The position numbers were made by a program, and so were the translations under genes. Below, piece by piece: positions 1-8,091 of a DNA stretch of 64,000 nt. The notes under the pieces were generated by a model. That model was not told the DNA's origin and searched no databases. It saw nothing but the letters and a program-made list of their open reading frames with translations. Source of the DNA: Siphonodentalium dalli (Eukaryota > Mollusca > Scaphopoda > Gadilida > Siphonodentaliidae); NCBI GenBank assembly GCA_032622095.1, contig CP136064.1, forward strand, positions 170,946,310-171,010,309, written 5' to 3'. Position 1 is the first letter of the stretch, and each line of letters opens with the position of its first letter.

Positions 1-2433
1 GAAGAAAAATGTGAAACATGCGGACCGGATTCCAGAGAATTTGTATTCAAGGGTGACAACGTTTTAACAGACTTCACAAACTGGTTATTCCACCAAGATC
101 ACAAAGGATGTGTTGCAATAGCACATAATGCTCAGGGATACGATGCACAGTTTCTACTTCAAGCACTCATACAAAGTGGAATTCATAAACCAGAACTGAT
201 CATGAATGGAAACAAGATTCTCAGTTTAAAATGCAACAGCGTGAAAGTTATTGATTCTCTGAGTTTTCTGATGATGCCGCTTTCAAAGTTTCCACAAACT
301 TTTCAGCTGAATGAGATGGCGAAAGGACACTTTCCACATTGGGCGAATTCACCAAAGTTTCAAAATTACATTGGACATTACTTGGCTTCTGATTACTACA
401 AACCAGACATGATGAGCGTGGAAAATCGAGAGAAATTCTTTGAATGGTACAATGAGAAAATAGAAAATTACGTGATATTCAACTTCCAAGAAGAGATGGA
501 GAAGTACTGCAAATCAGACGTGGATATTCTTCGCCGTGGATGTGGAAAATTCAGGAAATACATATTGGAAACAGAACAGATTGACCCGTTCATTGAGTCA
601 ATAACATTGGCGCAAGTTTGCAATTTGGCATGGAGGAAGAATTCAATGCCAGAGAAAACAATTGGAATCATTCCAGATGGTGGATACCCATGTGCTAAAA
701 ACTATTCCACGAAAGCGATACGTTGGCTTCAACATATATCATTGTCACGTATGATAACAATCAAGCATGCTTTGAATGGAGGAGAAATCAAGATTGGTGG
801 ACACTACGTCGATGGATATGAGGAAGCCACAAGAACAGTTTTTGAGATGAATGGATGTCTGTTTCATGGATGTCCAAAATGTTACAACAACAGACAATAC
901 AAGAATCCCTATACGATGCTCACCATGGAAGAATTATATACAAGAACCCAACAGAAGAAAGATGAACTGGAAAGTCTTGGTTACAGAGTTGAATCAATTT
1001 GGGAGCATCAGATCGACGAAAGAATGAAATCGGATGTGAAATTCAAACAACAAATGGAATCTTTCTACAAACATCGAGACCCCATTTTGCCAAGAGAAGC
1101 ATTGTTTGGTGGACGTACAAATGCCATCAAATTGTACGAGGAAATTGATCAAGATTCCACAAAAGAAATCAAGTTCATCGATGTGTGTTCGTTGTATCCA
1201 TTTTGCAACAAATATAAATTCTACCCTGTTGGACATCCAGAAATTTTGAGCCAAGAGCAGATCGATCAAGAACACATTAGAGACTATGCGGGGCTTGTTA
1301 AATGTACAATTTTACCACCATCGAAATTGTATATTCCAGTTCTACCGATTCATTGTAACAAGAAAATGGTTTTTACTCTGTGCAACACTTGTGCCATCAA
1401 TGAGAACGAGGCATGTAACCATTCAGAAGAAGATCGAGCTATAACCGGAGTGTGGACCACGCCAGAATTATTCAAAGCAATGGATGTTGGCTACAAAATA
1501 CTTGATGTGTACCAAATTTGGCATTGGACAGATTGGACAGATGAAATATACAAATCCTATATCGATAAACATCTAAAGATCAAACAGGAATGTAGTGGTT
1601 ATCCATTTGGTGTTGAGACAGAAGAACAGAAACAAAAGTTTGTACAGGATTATTATGCAGCTGAGGGTATAAAATTGGAGAACATCGAGAAGAATCCAGG
1701 AAAACGTCAAATATCTAAAATTATGATTAATTGTATATGGGGTAAGAATGCACAAAGAAATCTTATGTCAAAAACAGAGTATGTGGATAAACCATCACGT
1801 TATTTTGAATTGCTTACTAGTAACAATATAATTGTTCAAAATGTTACACTTCTTGATGGTGACAAATTCATTCTGGTAAATTATGTTGACATCTTAGATA
1901 ATATTGAACCTCATCATTCAGCAAATGTTGTTGTTGCTTCTTTTGTTACAGCGTATGCAAGATTACAATTGTATAAAGTTTTAGAAAAACTTGGAGATAG
2001 AGTGCTGTATTTTGATACAGACAGCTGTATGTATGTCAGTGATCCATCAAAGAAGAACATCAAAACTATCGAAGGAAGATTGGGGAAATGGAGCGACGAA
2101 CATCCAGATGCAAAGATTGTCAAATTTGTTGGACTTGGGCCAAAGAACTACGGATATGAATACATCAAAGATGGGAGAAGATACACCAAATGTAAGGTAA
2201 AAGGTATCACTCTTGATTACAGCACAAGTCAAAAAGTTAATTTTGAAACAATGGTACAATGTGTTAATGATCGTGAAAATTTCAAAACTGTTGTTGAGTA
2301 TCCTTCCAGAATTAAAAGACAAAAGAACCATCAATTGATTAGTGAGTGTCAAACCAAAACTTTCAGATCGGTGTACACAAAACGAAAACTCGTCAATGGT
2401 ATTCATACATACCCATACGGATGGAGATGTTGA
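1..2433 (+). CDS. polB: Protein-primed family B DNA polymerase (5' end missing)
   Basis: The frame is open from base 1, so this is the C-terminal 810 codons of a longer polymerase; a methionine at 202 is internal. It would copy the element's genome from a terminal-protein primer. Visible motifs, in window codons: Exo II with N43 and D48 (HNAQGYDAQF); Exo III with Y169 and D173 (YCKSD); polymerase motif A at codon 394 (DVCSLYP); the K-N-G motif (KIMINCIWGKN) near codon 575; motif C YFDTDS with D672 and D674. A Cys-rich insert (LCNTCAINENEACNH) lies between motifs A and B. Exo I must lie upstream of the window. All visible catalytic acids are intact, and no frameshift or stop interrupts the frame. 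The stop at 2433 precedes the next likely start by 16 bp. Confidence 0.93.
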   Translation, partial: EEKCETCGPDSREFVFKGDNVLTDFTNWLFHQDHKGCVAIAHNAQGYDAQFLLQALIQSGIHKPELIMNGNKILSLKCNSVKVIDSLSFLMMPLSKFPQTFQLNEMAKGHFPHWANSPKFQNYIGHYLASDYYKPDMMSVENREKFFEWYNEKIENYVIFNFQEEMEKYCKSDVDILRRGCGKFRKYILETEQIDPFIESITLAQVCNLAWRKNSMPEKTIGIIPDGGYPCAKNYSTKAIRWLQHISLSRMITIKHALNGGEIKIGGHYVDGYEEATRTVFEMNGCLFHGCPKCYNNRQYKNPYTMLTMEELYTRTQQKKDELESLGYRVESIWEHQIDERMKSDVKFKQQMESFYKHRDPILPREALFGGRTNAIKLYEEIDQDSTKEIKFIDVCSLYPFCNKYKFYPVGHPEILSQEQIDQEHIRDYAGLVKCTILPPSKLYIPVLPIHCNKKMVFTLCNTCAINENEACNHSEEDRAITGVWTTPELFKAMDVGYKILDVYQIWHWTDWTDEIYKSYIDKHLKIKQECSGYPFGVETEEQKQKFVQDYYAAEGIKLENIEKNPGKRQISKIMINCIWGKNAQRNLMSKTEYVDKPSRYFELLTSNNIIVQNVTLLDGDKFILVNYVDILDNIEPHHSANVVVASFVTAYARLQLYKVLEKLGDRVLYFDTDSCMYVSDPSKKNIKTIEGRLGKWSDEHPDAKIVKFVGLGPKNYGYEYIKDGRRYTKCKVKGITLDYSTSQKVNFETMVQCVNDRENFKTVVEYPSRIKRQKNHQLISECQTKTFRSVYTKRKLVNGIHTYPYGWRC

Positions 2434-2449
2434 GTCATTTCATGTCAAG

Positions 2450-3046
2450 ATGTTGGCAGGAGTAGTACCTCCAGAAATTGCTGAGAAGATTTATGGATAT
2501 TTGGTGGCACAGTCAACGCTTATTCCAGAGATAAAGAAGGAATTACAAGAAGTCTGGGTTGAAAGAGAAAAGAAAGCAATACTACGATGCTGTGATGTCG
2601 GCGAATGTTTACAGAGATTGGCCTATCTTGAGTCAAGTATATCTTCTCATTTCTCTCAAAAATATATTGAATCATTTATTAAATTCAAAACATTTTTTCT
2701 CATTGAAAAAATATCTGATTTTTGGACATTTGGTGGTGATCAACACCATTTAGATATAGATTTAGGAACTTTTGATGAACATGACTATATTCATTATACA
2801 AAGTATGAAGATCATTTTCCTCTTGCTGGGGGAACTTTTGAATCAGATCCTAGGATCTATGGGTATTTGTTAACAAAAACAATGTCAACATATGCAAAAA
2901 TTCAAAACATTTTGGGGGATGATTTTTTTATTTACAGAACAAAGTACAGAAGAATAGAAGACTATGATAATTGGATTATTGAAATGTATGGAAATGTTTA
3001 CAGCTTTGGAGATTTCTCTTTAAGAACTAAATTCACACGTCGTTAA
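2450..3046 (+). CDS. Polinton protein of unknown function
   Basis: About 198 residues from the ATG at 2450, which lies just after the polymerase stop. An in-frame ATG at 2396 would overlap the polymerase by 38 bp and is the alternative start. The protein begins with a hydrophobic MLAGVVPPEIAEKIYGYLV stretch and is otherwise mixed and aromatic-rich, with many Tyr, Phe and Asp residues (IDLGTFDEHDYIHYTKYEDH region). No transmembrane segment, nucleotide-binding or zinc motif is visible. I do not recognise the family. Its place between polymerase and packaging ATPase suggests a replication or assembly accessory role, but that is position-based inference only. Confidence 0.7.
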   Translation: MLAGVVPPEIAEKIYGYLVAQSTLIPEIKKELQEVWVEREKKAILRCCDVGECLQRLAYLESSISSHFSQKYIESFIKFKTFFLIEKISDFWTFGGDQHHLDIDLGTFDEHDYIHYTKYEDHFPLAGGTFESDPRIYGYLLTKTMSTYAKIQNILGDDFFIYRTKYRRIEDYDNWIIEMYGNVYSFGDFSLRTKFTRR

Positions 3047-3079
3047 GTTCACTCTCTGATTAGACATCAAAGTGACAAC

Positions 3080-3730
3080 ATGGAAGAATCTTTACTTTTC
3101 CAACATCCGTGTAATTTCTTTATCAGCGGACCTAGTGGATCAGGTAAAACAGAATTTGTTAAAAAAGTTATTGAATTTAAACACGATTTATTCCAAACAC
3201 CACCAAAGAAAATAGTTTGGTGTTACAAAGAATGGCAAGACACATACAATCGTATAAAAGAAATTGATAACGTTGAGTTTATCGATGGTATTCCAGACGA
3301 TGATGAGGAAATTGTATCAGATAAATCATTTCCTCATCTTGTTGTTTTCGATGACATGATGGGGGAACAAGATGAAGACAAAATAATGCTTTGGTTTACT
3401 AGAAAAGGACACCATCGAAATGCTTCAATAATTTACATTACTCAAAACATGTTCCAAAAATCAAAAAGTAGCAGAACTATAAGTTTGAATGCACACTACA
3501 TGGTTTTATTTCAAAGCGTTCGAGATAAAAATCAAATAAAAGTTTTGGCTCATCAAATGCAAACCAATCATTTGAAACAAGCATACGAAGATGCAACTTC
3601 AATAAATCATGGATATATTTTAGTAGATTTTCATCCTAGAACAGAAAATTATTTGCGAATTAGAACTGATATTTTCCATAAATGGTTGACAGCTAATGAC
3701 CGAGGTCCTGTCATTTATTCAAAAGTATAA
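3080..3730 (+). CDS. Genome-packaging ATPase, A32/FtsK-HerA type
   Basis: A 216-residue P-loop ATPase expected to pump element DNA into preformed capsids. Walker A is GPSGSGKT at residues 17-24, preceded by a short beta strand (CNFFIS). Walker B is HLVVFDDMM with D91-D92. A downstream SIIYITQN segment at about 116-123 matches the sensor strand of A32-type packaging ATPases. Length is typical for the Polinton and virophage versions. The start at 3080 is the only methionine before Walker A. A 33-bp gap separates it from the upstream gene, and a TATAAA-like stretch follows it near 3726. All key residues are present, so it is probably functional. Confidence 0.92.
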   Translation: MEESLLFQHPCNFFISGPSGSGKTEFVKKVIEFKHDLFQTPPKKIVWCYKEWQDTYNRIKEIDNVEFIDGIPDDDEEIVSDKSFPHLVVFDDMMGEQDEDKIMLWFTRKGHHRNASIIYITQNMFQKSKSSRTISLNAHYMVLFQSVRDKNQIKVLAHQMQTNHLKQAYEDATSINHGYILVDFHPRTENYLRIRTDIFHKWLTANDRGPVIYSKV

Positions 3731-3764
3731 ATTCAGTTGTTGTTACTTTTTTCATTTTAGAACC

Positions 3765-4241
3765 ATGTCGTCCACCGAGATGTTTAGTCATGATGAACTG
3801 TCACAAATTATAAATTTCTTCACTTTTGCAGCTGAATTATTTCTTGAACATGATTGGAAATTACCATCACAGACAAAAAAGTTTTTTCAGAGAAATAAAA
3901 ATGTTCTTAAAAAAATCTCTGATCGATCAACTGATATGGAAACAAAACGCAAATTAATTTTACAACGAGGTGGTAGTGGGTTTCTTGGAGGAGTTTTAAT
4001 TAGAAGTCTTTTGAAAAATTCATTTGAACAAACTGGTAGACAATCTAAAAGTAAATCAAAGGTTTCTCCAAAACGTTCAAAGATTACTCGGAAGCAAACA
4101 CAACAAAGAGGTAATCAAAAAGAATCTAAACGTAAAACAAAGCTTTCTCTAAATCATTCAAAGTTTACACCGATGCAAACTCAACAAAATCAACATTCTA
4201 AATTTACACCTATACCTTCTCAGCAGAACCCTCAACATTAA
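3765..4241 (+). CDS. Basic virion-like protein with putative protease site; possible premature stop
   Basis: About 158 residues from the ATG at 3765 (context ACCATGT). The N-terminal 65 residues look alpha-helical. They are followed by QRGG/S at 67-71, which fits the adenain cleavage consensus (M/I/L/N/Q-x-G-G-x), and by a short hydrophobic segment GFLGGVLIRSLL. The C-terminal half is strongly Lys/Arg/Ser/Gln-rich with repeated SKFTP motifs (HSKFTPMQTQQ, then SKFTPIPSQQ), suggesting DNA or capsid binding. The frame stays open for another 36 codons after the TAA at 4239-4241 and contains a third SKF-P motif, so the stop may be a nonsense mutation. Function is inferred from composition; I know no exact family. 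Confidence 0.72.
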   Translation: MSSTEMFSHDELSQIINFFTFAAELFLEHDWKLPSQTKKFFQRNKNVLKKISDRSTDMETKRKLILQRGGSGFLGGVLIRSLLKNSFEQTGRQSKSKSKVSPKRSKITRKQTQQRGNQKESKRKTKLSLNHSKFTPMQTQQNQHSKFTPIPSQQNPQH

Positions 4242-4352
4242 CCGTTACAAAAAAAACCAGTTATTGATCTTGAATTTTCTAAATTTATGCCGTTGTCTGA
4301 TCCATCGAAATCGGCATTCGAAGCTTTAGAATGGTTCAATCAGAAAAGATAA
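4242..4352 (+). other. In-frame coding-like extension after the stop at 4239
   Basis: Directly after the TAA the same frame continues without a stop to TAA 4350-4352. It encodes acidic and aromatic residues plus another SKF-P motif like those just upstream. This supports a longer ancestral protein, or stop readthrough, rather than an ordinary intergenic gap. Confidence 0.5.
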
Positions 4353-4408
4353 AAGATGAAACATATAATTTTTCTGCTCATTTTGAGACAACTACTTAGA
4401 CTGTGAAG

Positions 4409-4771
4409 ATGCCTTCAAAAACTAAGAGCCGGAAAGTACCGCTGATAAAAAAATATGGGGAGTTGATTGTTGCAATGAGTAAAGTTCCATCTGCATATAA
4501 AAAGAAAATGATCAACGATGCTCCGAAACAAGTGATGGATTGCATTTCAGAATGTTGTCAAAATCTTTTAAAAGGTAATGTAAAACTGAATGAAGCTCAG
4601 AACCGCAAGTTACATTCGAAGCGTAAACATATCAGATATCTTGCAGACAAGAACAAACCTTTGCAACAAAAGAAGAAAATTTTGAATCAAAAAGGTGGCT
4701 TTTTACCATTATTATTTCTTGCTCCATTGATTAGCAAAACATTAGGTGCAGTTGTTAAAAATATTTTGTAA
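4409..4771 (+). CDS. Small basic virion protein, adenovirus core protein X-like
   Basis: About 120 residues from the first ATG at 4409; GTG two codons earlier is unlikely to be used in an animal. The N-terminal ~90 residues are very basic (many KK and RK pairs). They end in QKGG/F at residues 94-98, a match to the adenain cleavage consensus. After it comes a hydrophobic, probably membrane-active tail (FLPLLFLAPLISKTLGAV). This layout (basic domain, protease site, hydrophobic GGFLP-type tail) matches the small 'X-like' virion proteins reported for adintoviruses. I infer a capsid core or entry-related structural role after cleavage by the protease encoded at 9843. Confidence 0.7.
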   Translation: MPSKTKSRKVPLIKKYGELIVAMSKVPSAYKKKMINDAPKQVMDCISECCQNLLKGNVKLNEAQNRKLHSKRKHIRYLADKNKPLQQKKKILNQKGGFLPLLFLAPLISKTLGAVVKNIL

Positions 4772-4784
4772 AAACTAAATCTCA

Positions 4785-4790
4785 AATAAA
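4785..4790 (+). terminator. AATAAA polyadenylation-signal candidate
   Basis: AATAAA lies 13 bp after the stop of the X-like gene and directly before the ATG at 4792. It could end upstream transcripts, or it may be chance in AT-rich DNA. Confidence 0.25.
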
Positions 4791-4791
4791 T

Positions 4792-5511
4792 ATGAAGAAA
4801 ATGGTTATTGTACCATTCAGAATGTTGGAAGATTTCAAACAATGGAAAATGTCAGAAATGAATAAACCTCAATTACCTCCTGATCCTGCAATTTCAAATG
4901 TTTCAGATTCTTACAAAGAATTGAAATCAGTTTATGATAAAAATATTTCTGAATCAGAAAAGTCACAGTTATTTGGAGAAAATTTGTACAAATTGAAAAC
5001 TTCACAAAAATCTTTAAATTCAAAATTCAGTTTACCTGAACAAAAGTTATCTGAAAACTTTGGGAACATGAGTGAACATATATTGGAAAGTGTTCCATCT
5101 AAACTTCGTGGTAAAGCACAACAAATTTTAACATTGTTGTCAACTAATCCTAAACTTAGATGGGATGATCGTGGACAATTAATTTATGGAACAGAAACAG
5201 TTACTGGATCAAATATAATTGATTTGATAAACGATGTTGTTCGTCACCGAAAAGGTTTTGACCCAGTTGGTTATGAAACATTCCTACGTGGATTGGGGGA
5301 ACTTAATGTACCACAAGATTATGTAGGTAACAGGAATCGATGGTTGTGGATACAAAGACATTTAAAAGGTCACACTGGTGATGAGTTTCATACACCTCAT
5401 GCAACTCCTAGCAGTGGCAAGTCAAGAAAACGTTCAGTTGATATTTTCACACCTCAAAGTTTTCCTAAAACCAGAAAATCTATTTTGAAAGAATGGTCCC
5501 CACTTACATAA
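4792..5511 (+). CDS. Conserved Polinton protein of unknown function, upstream of integrase
   Basis: 239 residues. The first ~90 are Ser/Lys-rich and probably helical or flexible. Residues ~95-195 form a compact block: VPSKLRGKAQQILTLL, then LRWDDRGQLIYG, GSNIIDLINDVVR, F-P-G-FL and NVPQDYVGN-R. I associate this block with an uncharacterised protein that often sits beside the Polinton integrase; that link is memory of the family, not a search. The tail is basic (SGKSRKRS...KTRKS). The last 19 bp overlap the integrase start at 5493 in another frame, suggesting coupled expression. No enzymatic motif is visible. Confidence 0.75.
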   Translation: MKKMVIVPFRMLEDFKQWKMSEMNKPQLPPDPAISNVSDSYKELKSVYDKNISESEKSQLFGENLYKLKTSQKSLNSKFSLPEQKLSENFGNMSEHILESVPSKLRGKAQQILTLLSTNPKLRWDDRGQLIYGTETVTGSNIIDLINDVVRHRKGFDPVGYETFLRGLGELNVPQDYVGNRNRWLWIQRHLKGHTGDEFHTPHATPSSGKSRKRSVDIFTPQSFPKTRKSILKEWSPLT

Positions 5512-6587
5512 AATTTGACAAACTTCTAACTGAAATTTACTACAATCCAAAAGAAGTTGGTGGTTTCAGTGGAGCAAATCAACTTTTTAAAAATGCAAAA
5601 GAAACAAATAACAAAATTAAACTTTCAGATGTTAAAAAATGGTTACAATGGCAAAAAACATATACTTTGCACAAACCAATTGTTCGGAAATTTCGCAGAC
5701 GTAAAACTATTGTTGCAGGAATTGATATTCAGTGGCAAGCTGATCTGGCAGATTTGCAAACTTTGCAAAAGCACAATGACAAATACAGATATTTACTTTG
5801 TGTTATTGATGTGTTCTCAAAATTTGCATGGGTTGAAAAAATTAAAGATAAAACTGGTAAAACTTTAGTTAAAACATTTCAGAAAATTCTCGAATCATCA
5901 AAACGAAAACCAGCTTCATTTCAATCTGACAAAGGTTCCGAATTCAAAAATAAATTATTTTTACAATTTTTGAAATCTAAGAAAATTCATTTTTTCACAA
6001 CAGAGAATCCAGAGACAAAAGCAAGTATAGTTGAACGTTTTCAACGGACATTGAAAACAAAGATGTGGAAATATTTTACACATAATCAAACTTTGAAATA
6101 CGTTGATGTTTTGCACGATTTTGTGAATTCTTACAACAAAAGTTTTCATAGAAGTATTAAGATGGCACCAGTTTTAGTAACTCGAGAAAATGAAATTGAA
6201 GTTTCCAGAAATCTTTATGGAAAGTTAAAAACGAAAAAAGATAAGATGTTGAAAGTTGGAGATTTTGTTAGAATAAATAAAACAAAGAGAACTTTTGATA
6301 AAGGATATCTTCCAAATTGGACAAAAGAAATTTTCAAAATTAGTAGAGTTTGTAAAAGTACACCATTAACTTACAAATTAGTAGATTTAGATGGTGAAAA
6401 CATCGTAGGATCATTTTATGGTAAAGAAATTCAACATATAAAAGATAATAAAGTTTACGAAATTGAATCAGTTGTTGGTAAACGTTCAAGAAAAGTTGCT
6501 GGTAAATCAGTTAGAGAAATTAAAGTTCATTGGGGTGGTTATCCTAAAAAATTTGACAGTTGGATTCCTGCCACAAATTTGGTATAA
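5493..6587 (+). CDS. int: Retroviral-type DDE integrase with C-terminal chromodomain
   Basis: A 364-residue integrase that would insert element DNA into the host genome. The rve catalytic core carries D84 (WQADL), D146 (FQSDKGSEF) and E181 (SIVERFQ), a DD-35-E arrangement. An N-terminal LxxIYY...DVKKWL...YTLHKP region precedes it, as in other Polinton integrases. After the core comes an SH3-like stretch (LKVGDFVRINK...). Residues ~322-363 then form a chromodomain (YEIESVVGKR...KVHWGGY...SWIP), whose aromatic cage includes Y322, W347 and W357. Such a domain can direct insertion to methylated-histone chromatin. The start at 5493 overlaps the preceding gene by 19 bp. All catalytic residues are intact. 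Confidence 0.95.
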   Translation: MVPTYIKFDKLLTEIYYNPKEVGGFSGANQLFKNAKETNNKIKLSDVKKWLQWQKTYTLHKPIVRKFRRRKTIVAGIDIQWQADLADLQTLQKHNDKYRYLLCVIDVFSKFAWVEKIKDKTGKTLVKTFQKILESSKRKPASFQSDKGSEFKNKLFLQFLKSKKIHFFTTENPETKASIVERFQRTLKTKMWKYFTHNQTLKYVDVLHDFVNSYNKSFHRSIKMAPVLVTRENEIEVSRNLYGKLKTKKDKMLKVGDFVRINKTKRTFDKGYLPNWTKEIFKISRVCKSTPLTYKLVDLDGENIVGSFYGKEIQHIKDNKVYEIESVVGKRSRKVAGKSVREIKVHWGGYPKKFDSWIPATNLV

Positions 6588-6597
6588 AACTTTTAAC

Positions 6598-6861
6598 ATG
6601 TCTCAAAATGGTTCAGTTGGTCTCGATGTTCCATCACAATTTCAAATCTGTGGAGAAAAAATTGCAAAAAATCAAGTAACATATTTTACACAAATTATTA
6701 TAATTGTTGGTATAATCGCTACAGCAATTGTTCATTTAAGTTTACAAAGTGAAAATAACGAACTGTGGTTAATTTTACTCAGTAGTTCTTTGGGATACAT
6801 TTTACCAACACCGCGTTTGAAATATTTGAAAAATCAGTCGACAGAAATTTTGAAAGTATGA
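6598..6861 (+). CDS. Small two-pass membrane protein
   Basis: 87 residues from the ATG at 6598, 10 bp after the integrase stop. Two hydrophobic segments are clear: residues ~31-49 (TQIIIIVGIIATAIVHL) and ~58-70 (LWLILLSSSLGYIL). They are followed by a short basic tail beginning PTPRLKYLK. Small proteins of this shape with a P-P-R/K-LK tail occur in Polintons. A holin-like or envelope role is possible, but nothing in the sequence decides it. Its TGA overlaps the next gene's ATG (ATGA at 6858-6861), a typical translational coupling arrangement. Confidence 0.75.
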   Translation: MSQNGSVGLDVPSQFQICGEKIAKNQVTYFTQIIIIVGIIATAIVHLSLQSENNELWLILLSSSLGYILPTPRLKYLKNQSTEILKV

Positions 6862-7709
6862 ATTCTTTCTACATTACAATTCCGAGCGACAGTTCAATGG
6901 TAATGTATCCAAACAATACTCAATGTTGTTTTACTGTACAATTACCAAAACCAATTCAAATTGATAAAGAAAAATGGGAAGTTGCATTAGTCGAACTGAT
7001 AACACCTTCAGAAACATACAATGTTACAGGGGATTCGTGTAAATTCAATTTGATTACAACTGATGCAATAATACTGTCTATTCTTCAAAATCGTTTTGAA
7101 GAAAAGATATTTACGAGACCTGATGGCGTTCGTGCAATTGAAATACAGATACGCGAAGGTTCGTATACCTCTGCGACAGATTTACTTGATACAATGCAAG
7201 ATGTAATTGATGAAACACTTGGAGAAGCAATGCAAAACGAATACGGATTTCACATCAAGTACTCAAAAGTTACAAAACGTGTGAAAATTATTCGCAAGAG
7301 TTTAAGTATCCCAAAACTAGGAATTGAATTACCACAATGTCTTTTGCACAAGTTGGGTTACAAAACTGAAAACGCTTCTGAAGATTTTTATTCAAATAGT
7401 AGATTTCCGTTTGGTGTAGATTTGTTTGTTGGTCATAATCAAATGTTTGTTTATTCTGATATTGCCGATTTCACAATTGTTGGAAATGTTGAAGTACAAA
7501 TTTTACGAGTTGTTTCTTTCAGAATTAAAAGAGATATCGACGGATTACATGTAAAACATGAATTTTTAAATTTACATTATGTTCCAGTTTCAAAGTCATA
7601 CTTTGACAAAATTAGTGTAAATATAAGTGGCGACACAGGAGAATCAATTCAGTTTATTGGTGGTAAGTCTTTGGCGAAGCTGCATTTCAGAAAACGAGAG
7701 GAGTTCTAA
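6858..7709 (+). CDS. Minor capsid protein (putative penton, single jelly-roll)
   Basis: 283 residues. The start MNSFYITIPSDSSM, then YPNNT..CFTVQLP and KWEVALVEL, is the hallmark opening of the Polinton minor capsid protein, predicted to form capsid vertices. The rest is beta-rich with no transmembrane helix (for example FHIKYSKVTKRVKII, FTIVGNVEVQILRVV and LNLHYVPVSKSYFDKI). Length fits the family. It overlaps the preceding membrane-protein gene by 4 bp (ATGA) and lies 5 bp before the pVI-like gene, inside the morphogenesis cluster. Assignment is by sequence pattern; a structure prediction would confirm the jelly-roll. Confidence 0.85.
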   Translation: MNSFYITIPSDSSMVMYPNNTQCCFTVQLPKPIQIDKEKWEVALVELITPSETYNVTGDSCKFNLITTDAIILSILQNRFEEKIFTRPDGVRAIEIQIREGSYTSATDLLDTMQDVIDETLGEAMQNEYGFHIKYSKVTKRVKIIRKSLSIPKLGIELPQCLLHKLGYKTENASEDFYSNSRFPFGVDLFVGHNQMFVYSDIADFTIVGNVEVQILRVVSFRIKRDIDGLHVKHEFLNLHYVPVSKSYFDKISVNISGDTGESIQFIGGKSLAKLHFRKREEF

Positions 7710-7714
7710 AAACA

Positions 7715-8089
7715 ATGTTCCCCGTGTATAGAGGTGTACCACGGCAATATGGTAACGGTATTGGTTCAATTTTCAAATCACTTATGAGATCTGCTGTACC
7801 ATTTCTAAAACCGATTGGTCGGACAGCTTTACAACTTGCGAAAAAACACACTTTTGGTGTTGCAGATGAAATTATTAATCAAGGTAAAAGTCCGAAAGAA
7901 GCGTTGATGTCTGAAGGTAAAAAAGCTTTAAAATCTTTTGGCACACAAGCTAAAAATCAAATTTTGAACTCGAGACAAAAACCTAGAAAAAGAGTAGCGA
8001 ATTCAAAAATGAATCATTCAGCTGTCAAACGCCGAAAAAGTCAGTCGAAAAAACATCCTAGCAGTCGAGCTCTTGATATTTTTGATTAA
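7715..8089 (+). CDS. Small basic pVI-like virion protein with protease site
   Basis: 124 residues. QYGN/G at residues 11-15 fits the second adenain consensus (M/I/L/N/Q-x-G-x-G). Cleavage would expose an amphipathic helix starting GIGSIFKSLMRSAVPFL, the arrangement of adenovirus protein VI, whose freed helix disrupts membranes. A helical FGVADEIIN...SPKEALMSEGKKAL block follows, then a very basic tail (RQKPRKRV...VKRRKSQSKK). It lies between minor and major capsid genes with gaps of only 5 and 2 bp, consistent with a structural role. The pVI analogy is inference from layout and composition, not demonstrated homology. Confidence 0.75.
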   Translation: MFPVYRGVPRQYGNGIGSIFKSLMRSAVPFLKPIGRTALQLAKKHTFGVADEIINQGKSPKEALMSEGKKALKSFGTQAKNQILNSRQKPRKRVANSKMNHSAVKRRKSQSKKHPSSRALDIFD

Positions 8090-8091
8090 TC

